Shown here piece after piece: positions 1-5,503 of a stretch of 5,512 nt of DNA. The stretch is from Oscillospiraceae bacterium (GTDB taxonomy: Bacteria; Bacillota; Clostridia; Oscillospirales; Oscillospiraceae). The DNA lies in the NCBI GenBank assembly GCA_020025615.1, contig JAHHRT010000095.1, forward strand, positions 1 to 5,512, in the 5' to 3' direction. The position numbers and the translations under genes were made by a program. Each line of letters begins with the position of its first letter. Position 1 is the first letter of the stretch. The notes beneath the pieces are model-generated. The model was not told the DNA's origin. It did no database searches and saw only the letters and a program-made list of their open reading frames with translations.

Positions 1-24
1 GCACTGCGGCCCCGGGGCAGTCTA

Positions 25-55
25 AAAGCCCTGAGCTTTATCGGCTCAGGGCTTT
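25..55 (-). terminator. Intrinsic terminator after the mur operon, possibly bidirectional
   Basis: A perfect 12-bp stem pairs 25-36 with 44-55 around a 7-base loop (37-43). It lies 10 bases past the stop codon of the HAD gene, so it is well placed to end the minus-strand operon. On the minus strand the stem runs into only a short TTTT (three of those bases already in the stem), whereas on the plus strand it is followed by TTTCGTTTTCTT, a better U-tract. It may therefore also stop a converging plus-strand gene lying outside the window. The hairpin is read directly from the sequence; function is inferred. Confidence 0.78.
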
Positions 56-65
56 CGTTTTCTTA

Positions 66-890
66 TCAAGTAAACCGCTCAATGGCAGCGGCGGCACCGT
101 CCTCAACATTGGACTCCGTCACCGCATTGGCTGCCTGCTTCACAAACGCCGGGGCATTTCCCATGGCAACGCCCAGCCCCGCCATTTGGAGCATGGACAC
201 ATCGTTGCCGCTGTCTCCCAGTGCCATAACCTGTTCCATGGGAATCCCAATCATCCGGCAGAGTCTTCCAAGGGCTCCGCCCTTAGTGGCATCCTTGTGA
301 GTGATTTCCATGCAGGAGGAGGAGGCCCAGACCCCGGACACACCCAGGGCCCCAAGGGCTGCATCAATCTCCCCACGTACCGCTTCCGGCACGCCGTTCA
401 GGTTGACTTTTTCCACAAGCCCGTGAGAACCTGTGCACAGCGGCAGCAGAGATTCCACTGCCACACCGTTTTTGGGCAGGATTTTACCGCAGTGAAAGGC
501 CAGCTCCGGGTGTTCCTGCTGGGCCTGCCAGGACTGCTGTGTCAGGTACAGTCTGCTGTCCGCGGAAAATTCCACAGGCACCGCATATTTCTCTGCCAGC
601 GCAACCAGTGCACGGAGATCTTTTTCCGGTATTGTCAGGCTGTAGAGGATTTCCCCGGTGCGCAGGTTGCGGATTTGGCTTCCGTTGCAGAGGATTCCGT
701 ATTCTTTCCATTGTGGATTTGTCTCCAGCAGAGACGGCAGCAGCTTATAAGGGCGGCCCGTCACCGGGACAATTTTGATTCCCTTTTCGTGGGCCTGTTC
801 CAGTGCTGCCTGGAGCCGGGGGGATACGGTCATATGGTCATTGAGTAATGCCGTACCGTCCAAATCCATCGCAATCAGTTTTACATCCAT
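66..890 (-). CDS. Cof-type HAD-IIB family phosphatase
   Basis: This 274-residue cytoplasmic protein belongs to the haloacid dehalogenase superfamily, class IIB (Cof/YbiV/YidA-like), enzymes that dephosphorylate sugar phosphates and similar small molecules with Mg2+. All four HAD motifs are visible: DLDGT with nucleophile Asp9 and acid/base Asp11; Thr44 in PVTGRP; Lys203 in TKGGAL; and GDSGND at 225-230 with the Mg-binding acidic residues. The C2-type cap lies between motifs II and III, roughly residues 80-195. Length is typical of the family. The ATG at 890 is preceded by AAAGGAAG, and only 14 bases separate it from the mupG stop, so it is very likely the last gene of the mur operon. Substrate cannot be told from sequence; by context an amino-sugar phosphate such as GlcNAc-6P or MurNAc-6P is possible, but HAD-IIB enzymes are promiscuous. 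Family call is firm, role is not. Confidence 0.93.
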   Translation of the reverse strand: MDVKLIAMDLDGTALLNDHMTVSPRLQAALEQAHEKGIKIVPVTGRPYKLLPSLLETNPQWKEYGILCNGSQIRNLRTGEILYSLTIPEKDLRALVALAEKYAVPVEFSADSRLYLTQQSWQAQQEHPELAFHCGKILPKNGVAVESLLPLCTGSHGLVEKVNLNGVPEAVRGEIDAALGALGVSGVWASSSCMEITHKDATKGGALGRLCRMIGIPMEQVMALGDSGNDVSMLQMAGLGVAMGNAPAFVKQAANAVTESNVEDGAAAAIERFT

Positions 891-904
891 GGGGCTTCCT
901 TTCT

Positions 905-1951
905 TTAGGGACGAACCAGAGCAAACTTCCGGCCCCCGGCAATGCAGTCCATAAGGAGCTGGGCATTTTCGGGGACGTGACCGATGACATTAACCCGGTC
1001 ATCGGCTTTCAGCGGACTGCGAATCATCTGAATTTCGCCGGAGTAGCGTCCATAGCCCGCATTATCCATCGTAATGGCTCCCCGCTCCCGGGCAATGCAG
1101 TTGCCGGGCACAACGGTGGTGCCGGGGCAGGCATATGTGCGGGATTCCATAAAGCGAACCAGCCATTTAGGAGAATCCACCCGGCAGGTGAACACCTGGT
1201 CGTAGAGATACGCATACTGGGCATCCAGCTCCGCAGGGACGGAAATCACGCCTTCCCGGCACAGTCTGGCAATTCGCTCCTGCTCCTTCTGGCTGATACC
1301 GGGATCGGCCAGGAAAATATCCTCGATCCCGCATCTCAGTGCCAAATCTGCAAAGGCCGCAGAGGGAAGGACGTTTCTGTGCTCCTCCAAGGTGGGCAAG
1401 CCCTCAAAAATAGGCCCCCGCTTCTGGGTATCTCCGGGGATAAAGCACTGGACTTTCAGCCCGGCAGCCCGCAGAGATGCGGTGGTCTGCGCAAACAGCT
1501 CCCGGTCCAGGCCGGTTTCCGGCCGGGGGTAGAAATTATGCAGCGCAAACACGTCTTTTCCCCGACGGGTGATTTCCAGAGCGTCGTCATGGTCTGTGGT
1601 AGATGCGTTTAATACAATTGGCATTTTTTCAGCCATGGCCCCAATTTCCTCTTTGGAGAATCCATAGTCGATTCTCAGCGCCCACACATGTAGACGAAGG
1701 GCGAGCCGAATGAGATCCGGCTCGCCAAACATTTCTAATGTCTTCGTCGACACATCGGCAATGATTCTAAAACCATGCTCTGCAAGGAGGCTGCAGACCG
1801 ATTCCGCCTGGTAACAGTAATCTGCATGGAACTCTTCGCCGATATGAAGGGAGAGGAACACCGGGGCGCCGGTACCTGACCAGCGAAGCAATGTGGGCCA
1901 TTGCTCCTGGAAGGTGGACAGGTACACGGAAAATCCCAGTGAATTAAGCAT
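905..1951 (-). CDS. mupG: 6-phospho-N-acetylmuramidase MupG (DUF871 family)
   Basis: The 348-residue protein matches the DUF871/MupG family, long annotated as 'outer surface protein' but characterised in Staphylococcus aureus as a cytoplasmic glycosidase. It splits MurNAc-6-phosphate-GlcNAc into MurNAc-6P and GlcNAc. Recognisable family blocks are HNFYPRPETGL (138-148), GPIFEGLPTLEEHR (179-192) and DNAGYGRYSGE (296-306), followed by RVNVIG (319-324). The family fold is an N-terminal TIM barrel (about 1-235) and a C-terminal cyclophilin-like domain (about 240-348). There is no signal peptide or membrane segment, agreeing with action after PTS import. The start overlaps the murP stop by 8 bp (ATG inside the last codons of murP). 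An AAGGAG lies about 13 bases upstream, rather far, so translational coupling to murP is likely. Immediate neighbours murP and murQ supply the steps before and after it, which strongly supports the assignment. I did not assign catalytic residues. Confidence 0.93.
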   Translation of the reverse strand: MLNSLGFSVYLSTFQEQWPTLLRWSGTGAPVFLSLHIGEEFHADYCYQAESVCSLLAEHGFRIIADVSTKTLEMFGEPDLIRLALRLHVWALRIDYGFSKEEIGAMAEKMPIVLNASTTDHDDALEITRRGKDVFALHNFYPRPETGLDRELFAQTTASLRAAGLKVQCFIPGDTQKRGPIFEGLPTLEEHRNVLPSAAFADLALRCGIEDIFLADPGISQKEQERIARLCREGVISVPAELDAQYAYLYDQVFTCRVDSPKWLVRFMESRTYACPGTTVVPGNCIARERGAITMDNAGYGRYSGEIQMIRSPLKADDRVNVIGHVPENAQLLMDCIAGGRKFALVRP

Positions 1952-3377
1952 TGGCTACGTCGCTCTCCTTAATTCCGAACCAAGTGATGATGAAGCCCAT
2001 GATGTAGGCAATCACCAGACCCAGGACGAAGAACAGCATCATGGCAGGAGTCTTCATCAGGGGAGCTGCAACCAGGCCGGAGGGGCCCCATGCGATAGCC
2101 TGAACACCCATCAGCATACAGAAAGCACCGCCGAAGCCGGCACCCAGACCTGCAGTGATGAAGGGCTTGCCCATGGGCAGGGTAACGCCGTAGATGAGGG
2201 GTTCGCCCACACCCAGGACACCTGCGGGCAGAGCACCGAGAATGGTCTTCTGCATACGCATATTCTTGGTCTTACGAGCCTTGACGTAGATAGCAAGTGC
2301 TGCACCGACCTGACCTGCGCCAGCCATAGCCAGGCAGGGGAACAGGGAAACGCCGCCCATCTGCTCCAGCTGTACGGAGTAAATGGGAATCAGGCCATGA
2401 TGCAGGCCCAGCAGAACCATGGGCAGGAACACAGCGGACATCACAAAGCCGCAGATAATGCTGACAACAGGGTTGGTGGAAGCCACCAGCAGGTTCAGCA
2501 GGAACACCAGACCGTCAGAAATGTAGCCGGTCACAGGCATCAGAACGAACACATAAATCACGCCGGTTACCAGAATGGAAATCAGCGGGGTGACGATGAG
2601 GTCCAGAACATCGGGAACGTGCTTACGAACCCACTTTTCCACCTTGGACAGCAGGAACACGCCGACGATAACGCCGATGATACCGCCCTTGCCGGTGGTC
2701 AGGATGGACTCCAGAGGAACTTCTGCGTTGTAAAGGCCCAGTGCGGTAGAAATTGCCACAATGTTGCCGCCGATGGAAGCTGCACCGATCATGCCGCCCA
2801 GAGCGGGAGTTGCGCCGAACACTTCAGCGGAACGAATACCGGTATAGATTGCGAAGTAGCCCAGGAAGGCAGCGCCAAACAGGCTGAACAGCTGATTCAG
2901 GATGAACCAGAAGCCTGCCTTGGATTCGATGCCTGCTGCACAGAGGGGAATCTGACCCATCAGAGAAGCAAAGCCGTTAAACAGGCCGGCTGCAATGATT
3001 GCAGGGAGCAGGGGAGTGAAAATGTTAGCAATCAGGCGCAGGGCATCCTTCATCTTGCTCTGCTTCTGACCAGCCTTCAAAGAAGCCTTGTTCTCTTCCC
3101 AGCTCTTATCGGTGGAAGTACCGCCATTGCCCAGGCCGGCATCCTCCTTGAACAGGTCTGTAACCTTTTTGGCCTTGCCGGGTCCGAGAATGATCTGCAT
3201 GGTTGCATCCTCAACCACACCCAGAACACCCTCAGTGCTCTTGAGGCCGCTGATGTCTGCCTTGCTGTTGTCTTTCAGCGTAACACGCAGACGCGTCATA
3301 CAGTTGGTGGCACTGGCGACGTTTTCCTTACCGCCGACCAGTTCCAGGATTTTACGGGAAAGTTCCTGGTTTGTCAT
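1944..3377 (-). CDS. murP: PTS EIIBC permease for MurNAc or MurNAc-GlcNAc (MurP)
   Basis: This 477-residue membrane protein imports and phosphorylates a sugar by the PEP-dependent phosphotransferase system. The EIIB domain spans about 1-80, with phosphocysteine Cys26 in NCMTRLRV. A polar linker (80-108) leads to EIIC (about 110-472), with around ten hydrophobic segments, the GLHHG motif (324-328) and GEPLIYGV (391-398), whose Glu392 corresponds to the substrate-contacting glutamate of the glucose/sucrose PTS superfamily. The length agrees with Escherichia coli MurP (about 474). No EIIA domain is fused, so phosphate must come from an EIIA encoded elsewhere, as for E. coli MurP with EIIA-Glc. 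The ATG at 3377 follows GAGAGGTG at suitable spacing. It sits 82 bp behind murQ and overlaps mupG. Substrate specificity is inferred from these neighbours: MurNAc-GlcNAc seems more likely than MurNAc because mupG is present. A related disaccharide EIIBC (e.g. sucrose or trehalose type) is excluded only by context. Confidence 0.9.
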   Translation of the reverse strand: MTNQELSRKILELVGGKENVASATNCMTRLRVTLKDNSKADISGLKSTEGVLGVVEDATMQIILGPGKAKKVTDLFKEDAGLGNGGTSTDKSWEENKASLKAGQKQSKMKDALRLIANIFTPLLPAIIAAGLFNGFASLMGQIPLCAAGIESKAGFWFILNQLFSLFGAAFLGYFAIYTGIRSAEVFGATPALGGMIGAASIGGNIVAISTALGLYNAEVPLESILTTGKGGIIGVIVGVFLLSKVEKWVRKHVPDVLDLIVTPLISILVTGVIYVFVLMPVTGYISDGLVFLLNLLVASTNPVVSIICGFVMSAVFLPMVLLGLHHGLIPIYSVQLEQMGGVSLFPCLAMAGAGQVGAALAIYVKARKTKNMRMQKTILGALPAGVLGVGEPLIYGVTLPMGKPFITAGLGAGFGGAFCMLMGVQAIAWGPSGLVAAPLMKTPAMMLFFVLGLVIAYIMGFIITWFGIKESDVANA

Positions 3378-3402
3378 TTTTTACACCTCTCATAATTTTA
3401 TT

Positions 3403-3424
3403 AACTCCGAATCTCTTCAGAGTT
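3403..3424 (-). other. Intercistronic hairpin upstream of murP
   Basis: In the murQ-murP gap the minus-strand transcript can form an 8-bp stem (3417-3424 with 3403-3410, one G.U pair) closed by a 6-base loop. No U-tract follows (the next bases read AATAAAATTATG), so it does not look like an efficient terminator. It lies just upstream of the murP RBS and could affect mRNA stability or processing between murQ and murP. Structure is visible; function is a guess. Confidence 0.35.
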
Positions 3425-3429
3425 TACTA

Positions 3430-3448
3430 AACAGCTCTATAGGCTGTT
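3430..3448 (-). other. Second small intercistronic hairpin after murQ
   Basis: AACAGC (3430-3435) and GCTGTT (3443-3448) form a perfect 6-bp inverted repeat around a 7-base loop, starting 11 bases past the murQ stop. It directly precedes, in transcript order, the hairpin at 3403-3424. Neither has a U-tract. Tandem hairpins here might set the relative amounts of murQ and murP message, but short stems of this size also arise by chance. Confidence 0.3.
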
Positions 3449-3459
3449 CTCGTACAAAT

Positions 3460-4356
3460 TCAGCGAATGGCTTCCCGAACGTGGCCTCTGGACTGCTCCA
3501 GACGACGGGTGGCCTCTTCCAGATCACAATCCGCCAGGATCATGGTGATTGCCGTTTTTGCGGAGCCGTTGGCCTCAGCAATCTTCTCCGCTGCAACCTC
3601 CCGGCTCACACCGGTGGCTTCCATGACAATGTTCTGTGCACGGACATGGAGCTTTTCGTTGGTCTGCATCACATCCACCATCAGATTCTGATAAGCCTTT
3701 CCGGTTCTCACCATAGTTGCGGTAGAGATCATGTTCAGGATCAGCTTCTGGCAGGTGCCGGACTTCAGGCGGGTAGAACCGGTGAGAACCTCCGGTCCGG
3801 GAACCACTTCAATGGCAAGCTCTGCGGCCTGACCGATGGCACTTCCGGGGTTGCAGGAAATGGCAACCGTGTGGCAGCCGACTTCCTTTGCGTAGGCAAG
3901 GCCGCCCAGAACATAGGGGGTCCGTCCAGAGGCTGCAATGCCGATGACAATATCGCGCTTTTCCAGCTTGATATTGACCAGGTCTTCCCTGCCCAGCTCC
4001 CGGCTGTCTTCTGCACCTTCCACGGCCTTGACGAATGCCCGCTCACCGCCGGCAATCAGGCCCACCACCAGCTCCGGCGCAACGCCGAAGGTAGGAGGAC
4101 ATTCCACGGCGTCCAGGACACCCAGCCGTCCGCTGGTGCCTGCGCCCATATAAATGATGCGTCCGCCTGCTTCAATGGACCCAATGGCCCACTGAACGCA
4201 CTGTGCAACCTGGGGCAGCGCAGGCTTGATTGCCTCGGGGATGTTGGCATCCTCCCGGTTCATCGCTGTCACAATCTCCAGCGGAGACATCATATCCAAA
4301 TTCATTGTATTGGGATTTCTGGTCTCTGTGGACATATTATTCAAATTGAGACTCAT
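3460..4356 (-). CDS. murQ: N-acetylmuramic acid 6-phosphate etherase MurQ
   Basis: MurQ is a cytoplasmic lyase that removes the D-lactyl ether from MurNAc-6P, giving GlcNAc-6P and D-lactate. The protein starts with the family signature STETRNPNTMNLD (residues 9-21). A SIS sugar-isomerase domain follows, with GAGTSGRLGVLDAVECPP (71-88) and AASGRTPYV (141-149), and a small helical UBA-like C-terminal domain (about 248-298). Glu85 and Glu116 sit 31 residues apart, as do the catalytic Glu83 and Glu114 of E. coli MurQ. I chose the ATG at 4356, not the in-frame ATG at 4389. It has AGGAG six bases upstream, it gives 298 residues (the same length as E. coli MurQ), and the extra 11 residues of the longer form are encoded by the RBS itself and its flank. 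It is first in the operon, after a 58-base leader from the predicted promoter. The identification is firm. Confidence 0.97.
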   Translation of the reverse strand: MSLNLNNMSTETRNPNTMNLDMMSPLEIVTAMNREDANIPEAIKPALPQVAQCVQWAIGSIEAGGRIIYMGAGTSGRLGVLDAVECPPTFGVAPELVVGLIAGGERAFVKAVEGAEDSRELGREDLVNIKLEKRDIVIGIAASGRTPYVLGGLAYAKEVGCHTVAISCNPGSAIGQAAELAIEVVPGPEVLTGSTRLKSGTCQKLILNMISTATMVRTGKAYQNLMVDVMQTNEKLHVRAQNIVMEATGVSREVAAEKIAEANGSAKTAITMILADCDLEEATRRLEQSRGHVREAIR

Positions 4357-4362
4357 GCAAAA

Positions 4363-4372
4363 CTCCTCTCTC
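4363..4372 (-). promoter_or_regulatory. Ribosome binding site that fixes the murQ start
   Basis: The minus strand reads GAGAGAGGAG here, followed by TTTTGC and the ATG at 4356, giving a 6-base spacing from AGGAG. It would lie inside the coding region if the upstream ATG at 4389 were used, and that upstream ATG has no comparable purine-rich sequence before it (GCAATATGCGGATGGGC only partly qualifies). The site therefore supports the shorter 298-residue MurQ. Confidence 0.85.
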
Positions 4373-4377
4373 TTAAT

Positions 4378-4391
4378 CAATGGGACCATTG
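4378..4391. promoter_or_regulatory. 14-bp dyad in the murQ leader, candidate repressor operator
   Basis: CAATGG (4378-4383) and CCATTG (4386-4391) form a perfect inverted repeat with a 2-base spacer. It is centred about 30 bases downstream of the predicted murQ transcription start near 4414, a usual place for a roadblock or repressor operator. An overlapping alternative, ATGGG (4380-4384) with CCCAT (4392-4396), could form an RNA hairpin with a 7-base loop in the leader instead. The dyad is seen directly; binding by the neighbouring MurR-like protein is a guess. Confidence 0.35.
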
Positions 4392-4420
4392 CCCATCCGC
4401 ATATTGCTTTTTGTGCTATT

Positions 4421-4449
4421 ATGATAAAGGGAATCGCACTTTATGTCAA
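4421..4449 (-). promoter_or_regulatory. Sigma-A type promoter of the murQ-murP-mupG-HAD operon
   Basis: On the minus strand a perfect -35 TTGACA (4449-4444) is followed after exactly 17 bases by the -10 TATCAT (4426-4421), one mismatch from consensus. The predicted start of transcription is an A near 4414, leaving a leader of about 58 bases before murQ. It is the best promoter in the window. The strong match implies that expression is held down by a repressor or by catabolite control rather than by a weak promoter. Confidence 0.85.
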
Positions 4450-4461
4450 TAAAATCAGCAT

Positions 4462-4479
4462 ACAAAGAAACTTTGTTTC
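4462..4479. promoter_or_regulatory. Overlapping inverted repeats, candidate MurR operator upstream of the murQ -35
   Basis: ACAAAG (4462-4467), AAA, CTTTGT (4471-4476) is a perfect 15-bp inverted repeat. A second, GAAAC (4467-4471), TTT, GTTTC (4475-4479), overlaps it. The pair begins 12 bases upstream of the murQ -35 hexamer. The first nine bases with the preceding T (TACAAAGAA, 4461-4469) recur exactly at 4570-4578 on the murR side. The symmetry and repetition suggest a protein binding site; the divergent RpiR-family regulator is the obvious candidate. Confidence 0.5.
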
Positions 4480-4525
4480 ACAGTTTGGTGCAATTGTGTC
4501 CTTTTGTCTTTTTTGATGAAACCGC

Positions 4526-4545
4526 ACAAAATCGCGCCCTTTTGT
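4526..4545. repeat. Spaced inverted repeat ACAAAA / TTTTGT in the divergent control region
   Basis: ACAAAA (4526-4531) and TTTTGT (4540-4545) are perfect inverted arms with an 8-base GC-rich spacer. It lies between the other two ACAAA-type dyads and near the middle of the intergenic region. The wider spacing differs from the 3-base spacers of its neighbours, so it may be a looser half-site pair or a chance match in AT-rich DNA. Confidence 0.3.
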
Positions 4546-4570
4546 TTTATACATTATACACAATAAACGT

Positions 4571-4583
4571 ACAAAGAATTTGT
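4571..4583. promoter_or_regulatory. ACAAA-GAA-TTTGT dyad, candidate operator on the murR side
   Basis: This perfect 13-bp inverted repeat has 5-bp arms and a 3-base spacer, the same geometry as the site at 4462-4476. It shares with that site the exact 9-mer TACAAAGAA (4570-4578). It lies upstream of the predicted murR promoter, so the control region may carry one similar site next to each divergent promoter. Likely MurR-family binding, by inference. Confidence 0.45.
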
Positions 4584-4595
4584 GAATATAGCGAA

Positions 4596-4624
4596 TAGCT
4601 TGAATGGCATAAAACAGCTAGAAT
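4596..4624 (+). promoter_or_regulatory. Possible promoter of the murR-like gene
   Basis: The best -10 I can find is TAGAAT (4619-4624), one mismatch from TATAAT, with a poor -35 TAGCTT (4596-4601) 17 bases upstream. TTGAAT at 4600-4605 is a better -35 but its spacing to this -10 is only 13. A start of transcription near 4631 would leave about 24 bases, including the RBS AAGGCGG (4641-4647), before the ATG at 4655. The two halves TAGCT and AGCTA are inverted repeats, which might be part of autoregulation. Weakly supported. Confidence 0.33.
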
Positions 4625-4654
4625 AGGTAAATCTTCTATAAAGGCGGTGTATAC

Positions 4655-5503
4655 ATGACCAGCGCTCTGCTGAAACTGCGGGAAGCCTCTAAGGCCTTCA
4701 CTCCAACCGAGAAAGAAATCGCAAAGCATATCCTGGACGATCCCACTCTGGTTGAGAATCTGAGCATCCATGAACTGGCAAAGAGAACCTTTGCCTCCCC
4801 CTCTACCATTGTGCGGATGTGCCATCATACGGGATATGCCGGTTACAAGGATTTCCGCAAGGCAGTCATCAGCGAATTGGTCCTGCGGGAACAGAACAAG
4901 AAAAATGAAAAGCGGGAGCTTGGACAGTCCAACAGTCTGGAAGACATCATCGAAACCATTACGTACAAGAACATCATGTCCCTGGAGGACACCAAAAATC
5001 TGGTGGACCTGGATGTGATGCGCCAGTGCATTTCCTTGATCCAAAAGGCCCGGATTGTCTATATGTTCGGTATGGGTGCCTCTCTGTGCGCCGCCAAGGA
5101 TGCCTATCTGAAATTTCTGCGTCTCAACATTCCCTGTATTGTCAACGAAGATTGGCATTCTCAGCTGATTCAGGCCAGAAATGCCACCAAAGATGATTTG
5201 GGAATTGTATTTTCCTATTCAGGAAACACGGTGGAAGTGGTGGAATGTATGAAGACACTGCGGCAAAATAAAACCCCCATTATTGCCATTACCCGCTGTG
5301 TCTCCTCCCCTGTTTCGGAGCTTGCCGATCAGAAGCTCTACACCACCGCCAATGAGTCGCTGTTTCGAAGCGGTGCCATGTCCTCCCGAATCTCCCAGCT
5401 GAATATCGTGGATATTCTCTACACGGCACTGACCAGCGATCACTACGACTCTTCTCTGGATCAGATTTCCAAGACCCATATCCACAAGCCCGGCGAAGTC
5501 TGA
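4655..5503 (+). CDS. murR: MurR/RpiR family transcriptional regulator (HTH + SIS)
   Basis: This 282-residue cytoplasmic regulator has the RpiR-family layout. An N-terminal HTH domain (about 1-77, recognition region near LSIHELAKRTFASPSTIVRMC, 36-56) is followed by a linker and a SIS sugar-phosphate binding domain (about 120-260). The SIS domain carries MFGMGAS (137-143) and SYSGNTVEV (187-195). Length is normal for the family. The ATG at 4655 follows AAGGCGG with 7-base spacing. In E. coli the homologous MurR represses the divergent murQP operon and is released by MurNAc-6P. The same divergent arrangement with murQ here makes the mur operon the likely target and MurNAc-6P the likely ligand. 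Activation instead of repression is possible, since ACAAA-type dyads sit just upstream of the promoters. The family is certain; the symbol rests on context. Confidence 0.9.
   Translation: MTSALLKLREASKAFTPTEKEIAKHILDDPTLVENLSIHELAKRTFASPSTIVRMCHHTGYAGYKDFRKAVISELVLREQNKKNEKRELGQSNSLEDIIETITYKNIMSLEDTKNLVDLDVMRQCISLIQKARIVYMFGMGASLCAAKDAYLKFLRLNIPCIVNEDWHSQLIQARNATKDDLGIVFSYSGNTVEVVECMKTLRQNKTPIIAITRCVSSPVSELADQKLYTTANESLFRSGAMSSRISQLNIVDILYTALTSDHYDSSLDQISKTHIHKPGEV

Noticed and set aside
9..18. Perfect 10-bp palindrome GCCCCGGGGC
   Set aside because: It is short, at the edge of the window and GC-rich; it may be within the end of a neighbouring gene. Nothing further supports a function.
186..1612. 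Plus-strand open frames of 220 and 254 codons opposite the HAD gene and mupG
   Set aside because: Both are low-stop shadows of moderately GC-rich genes with firm family motifs on the minus strand; no domain pattern is seen.
1893..3395. A 500-codon open frame on the plus strand opposite murP
   Set aside because: It mirrors the murP coding sequence; its composition (rich in His, Gln, Asn, Cys) is what the complement of a hydrophobic membrane protein gives. No domain is recognisable, and murP has clear PTS motifs on the other strand.
4357..4389. A longer MurQ beginning at the ATG at 4389
   Set aside because: The extra 11 codons contain the strong GAGAGAGGAG RBS, and the shorter form agrees with the family N-terminus and the 298-residue length of E. 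coli MurQ.
3088..4452. A 454-codon plus-strand open frame opposite murQ
   Set aside because: It covers the complement of murQ and the start of murP, shows no known motif, and crosses the mur promoter. MurQ signatures and catalytic glutamates are on the minus strand.
4553..4581. A second minus-strand promoter with perfect -10 TATAAT (4558-4553)
   Set aside because: At 17-base spacing the -35 is AAATTC, which is poor, and there is no TGn extension. The TTGACA/TATCAT promoter nearer to murQ is far better. Kept only as a remote possibility.
4547..5158. A 203-codon minus-strand open frame opposite murR
   Set aside because: It lies on the complement of a regulator with clear HTH and SIS domains and would begin within that gene without a convincing RBS.
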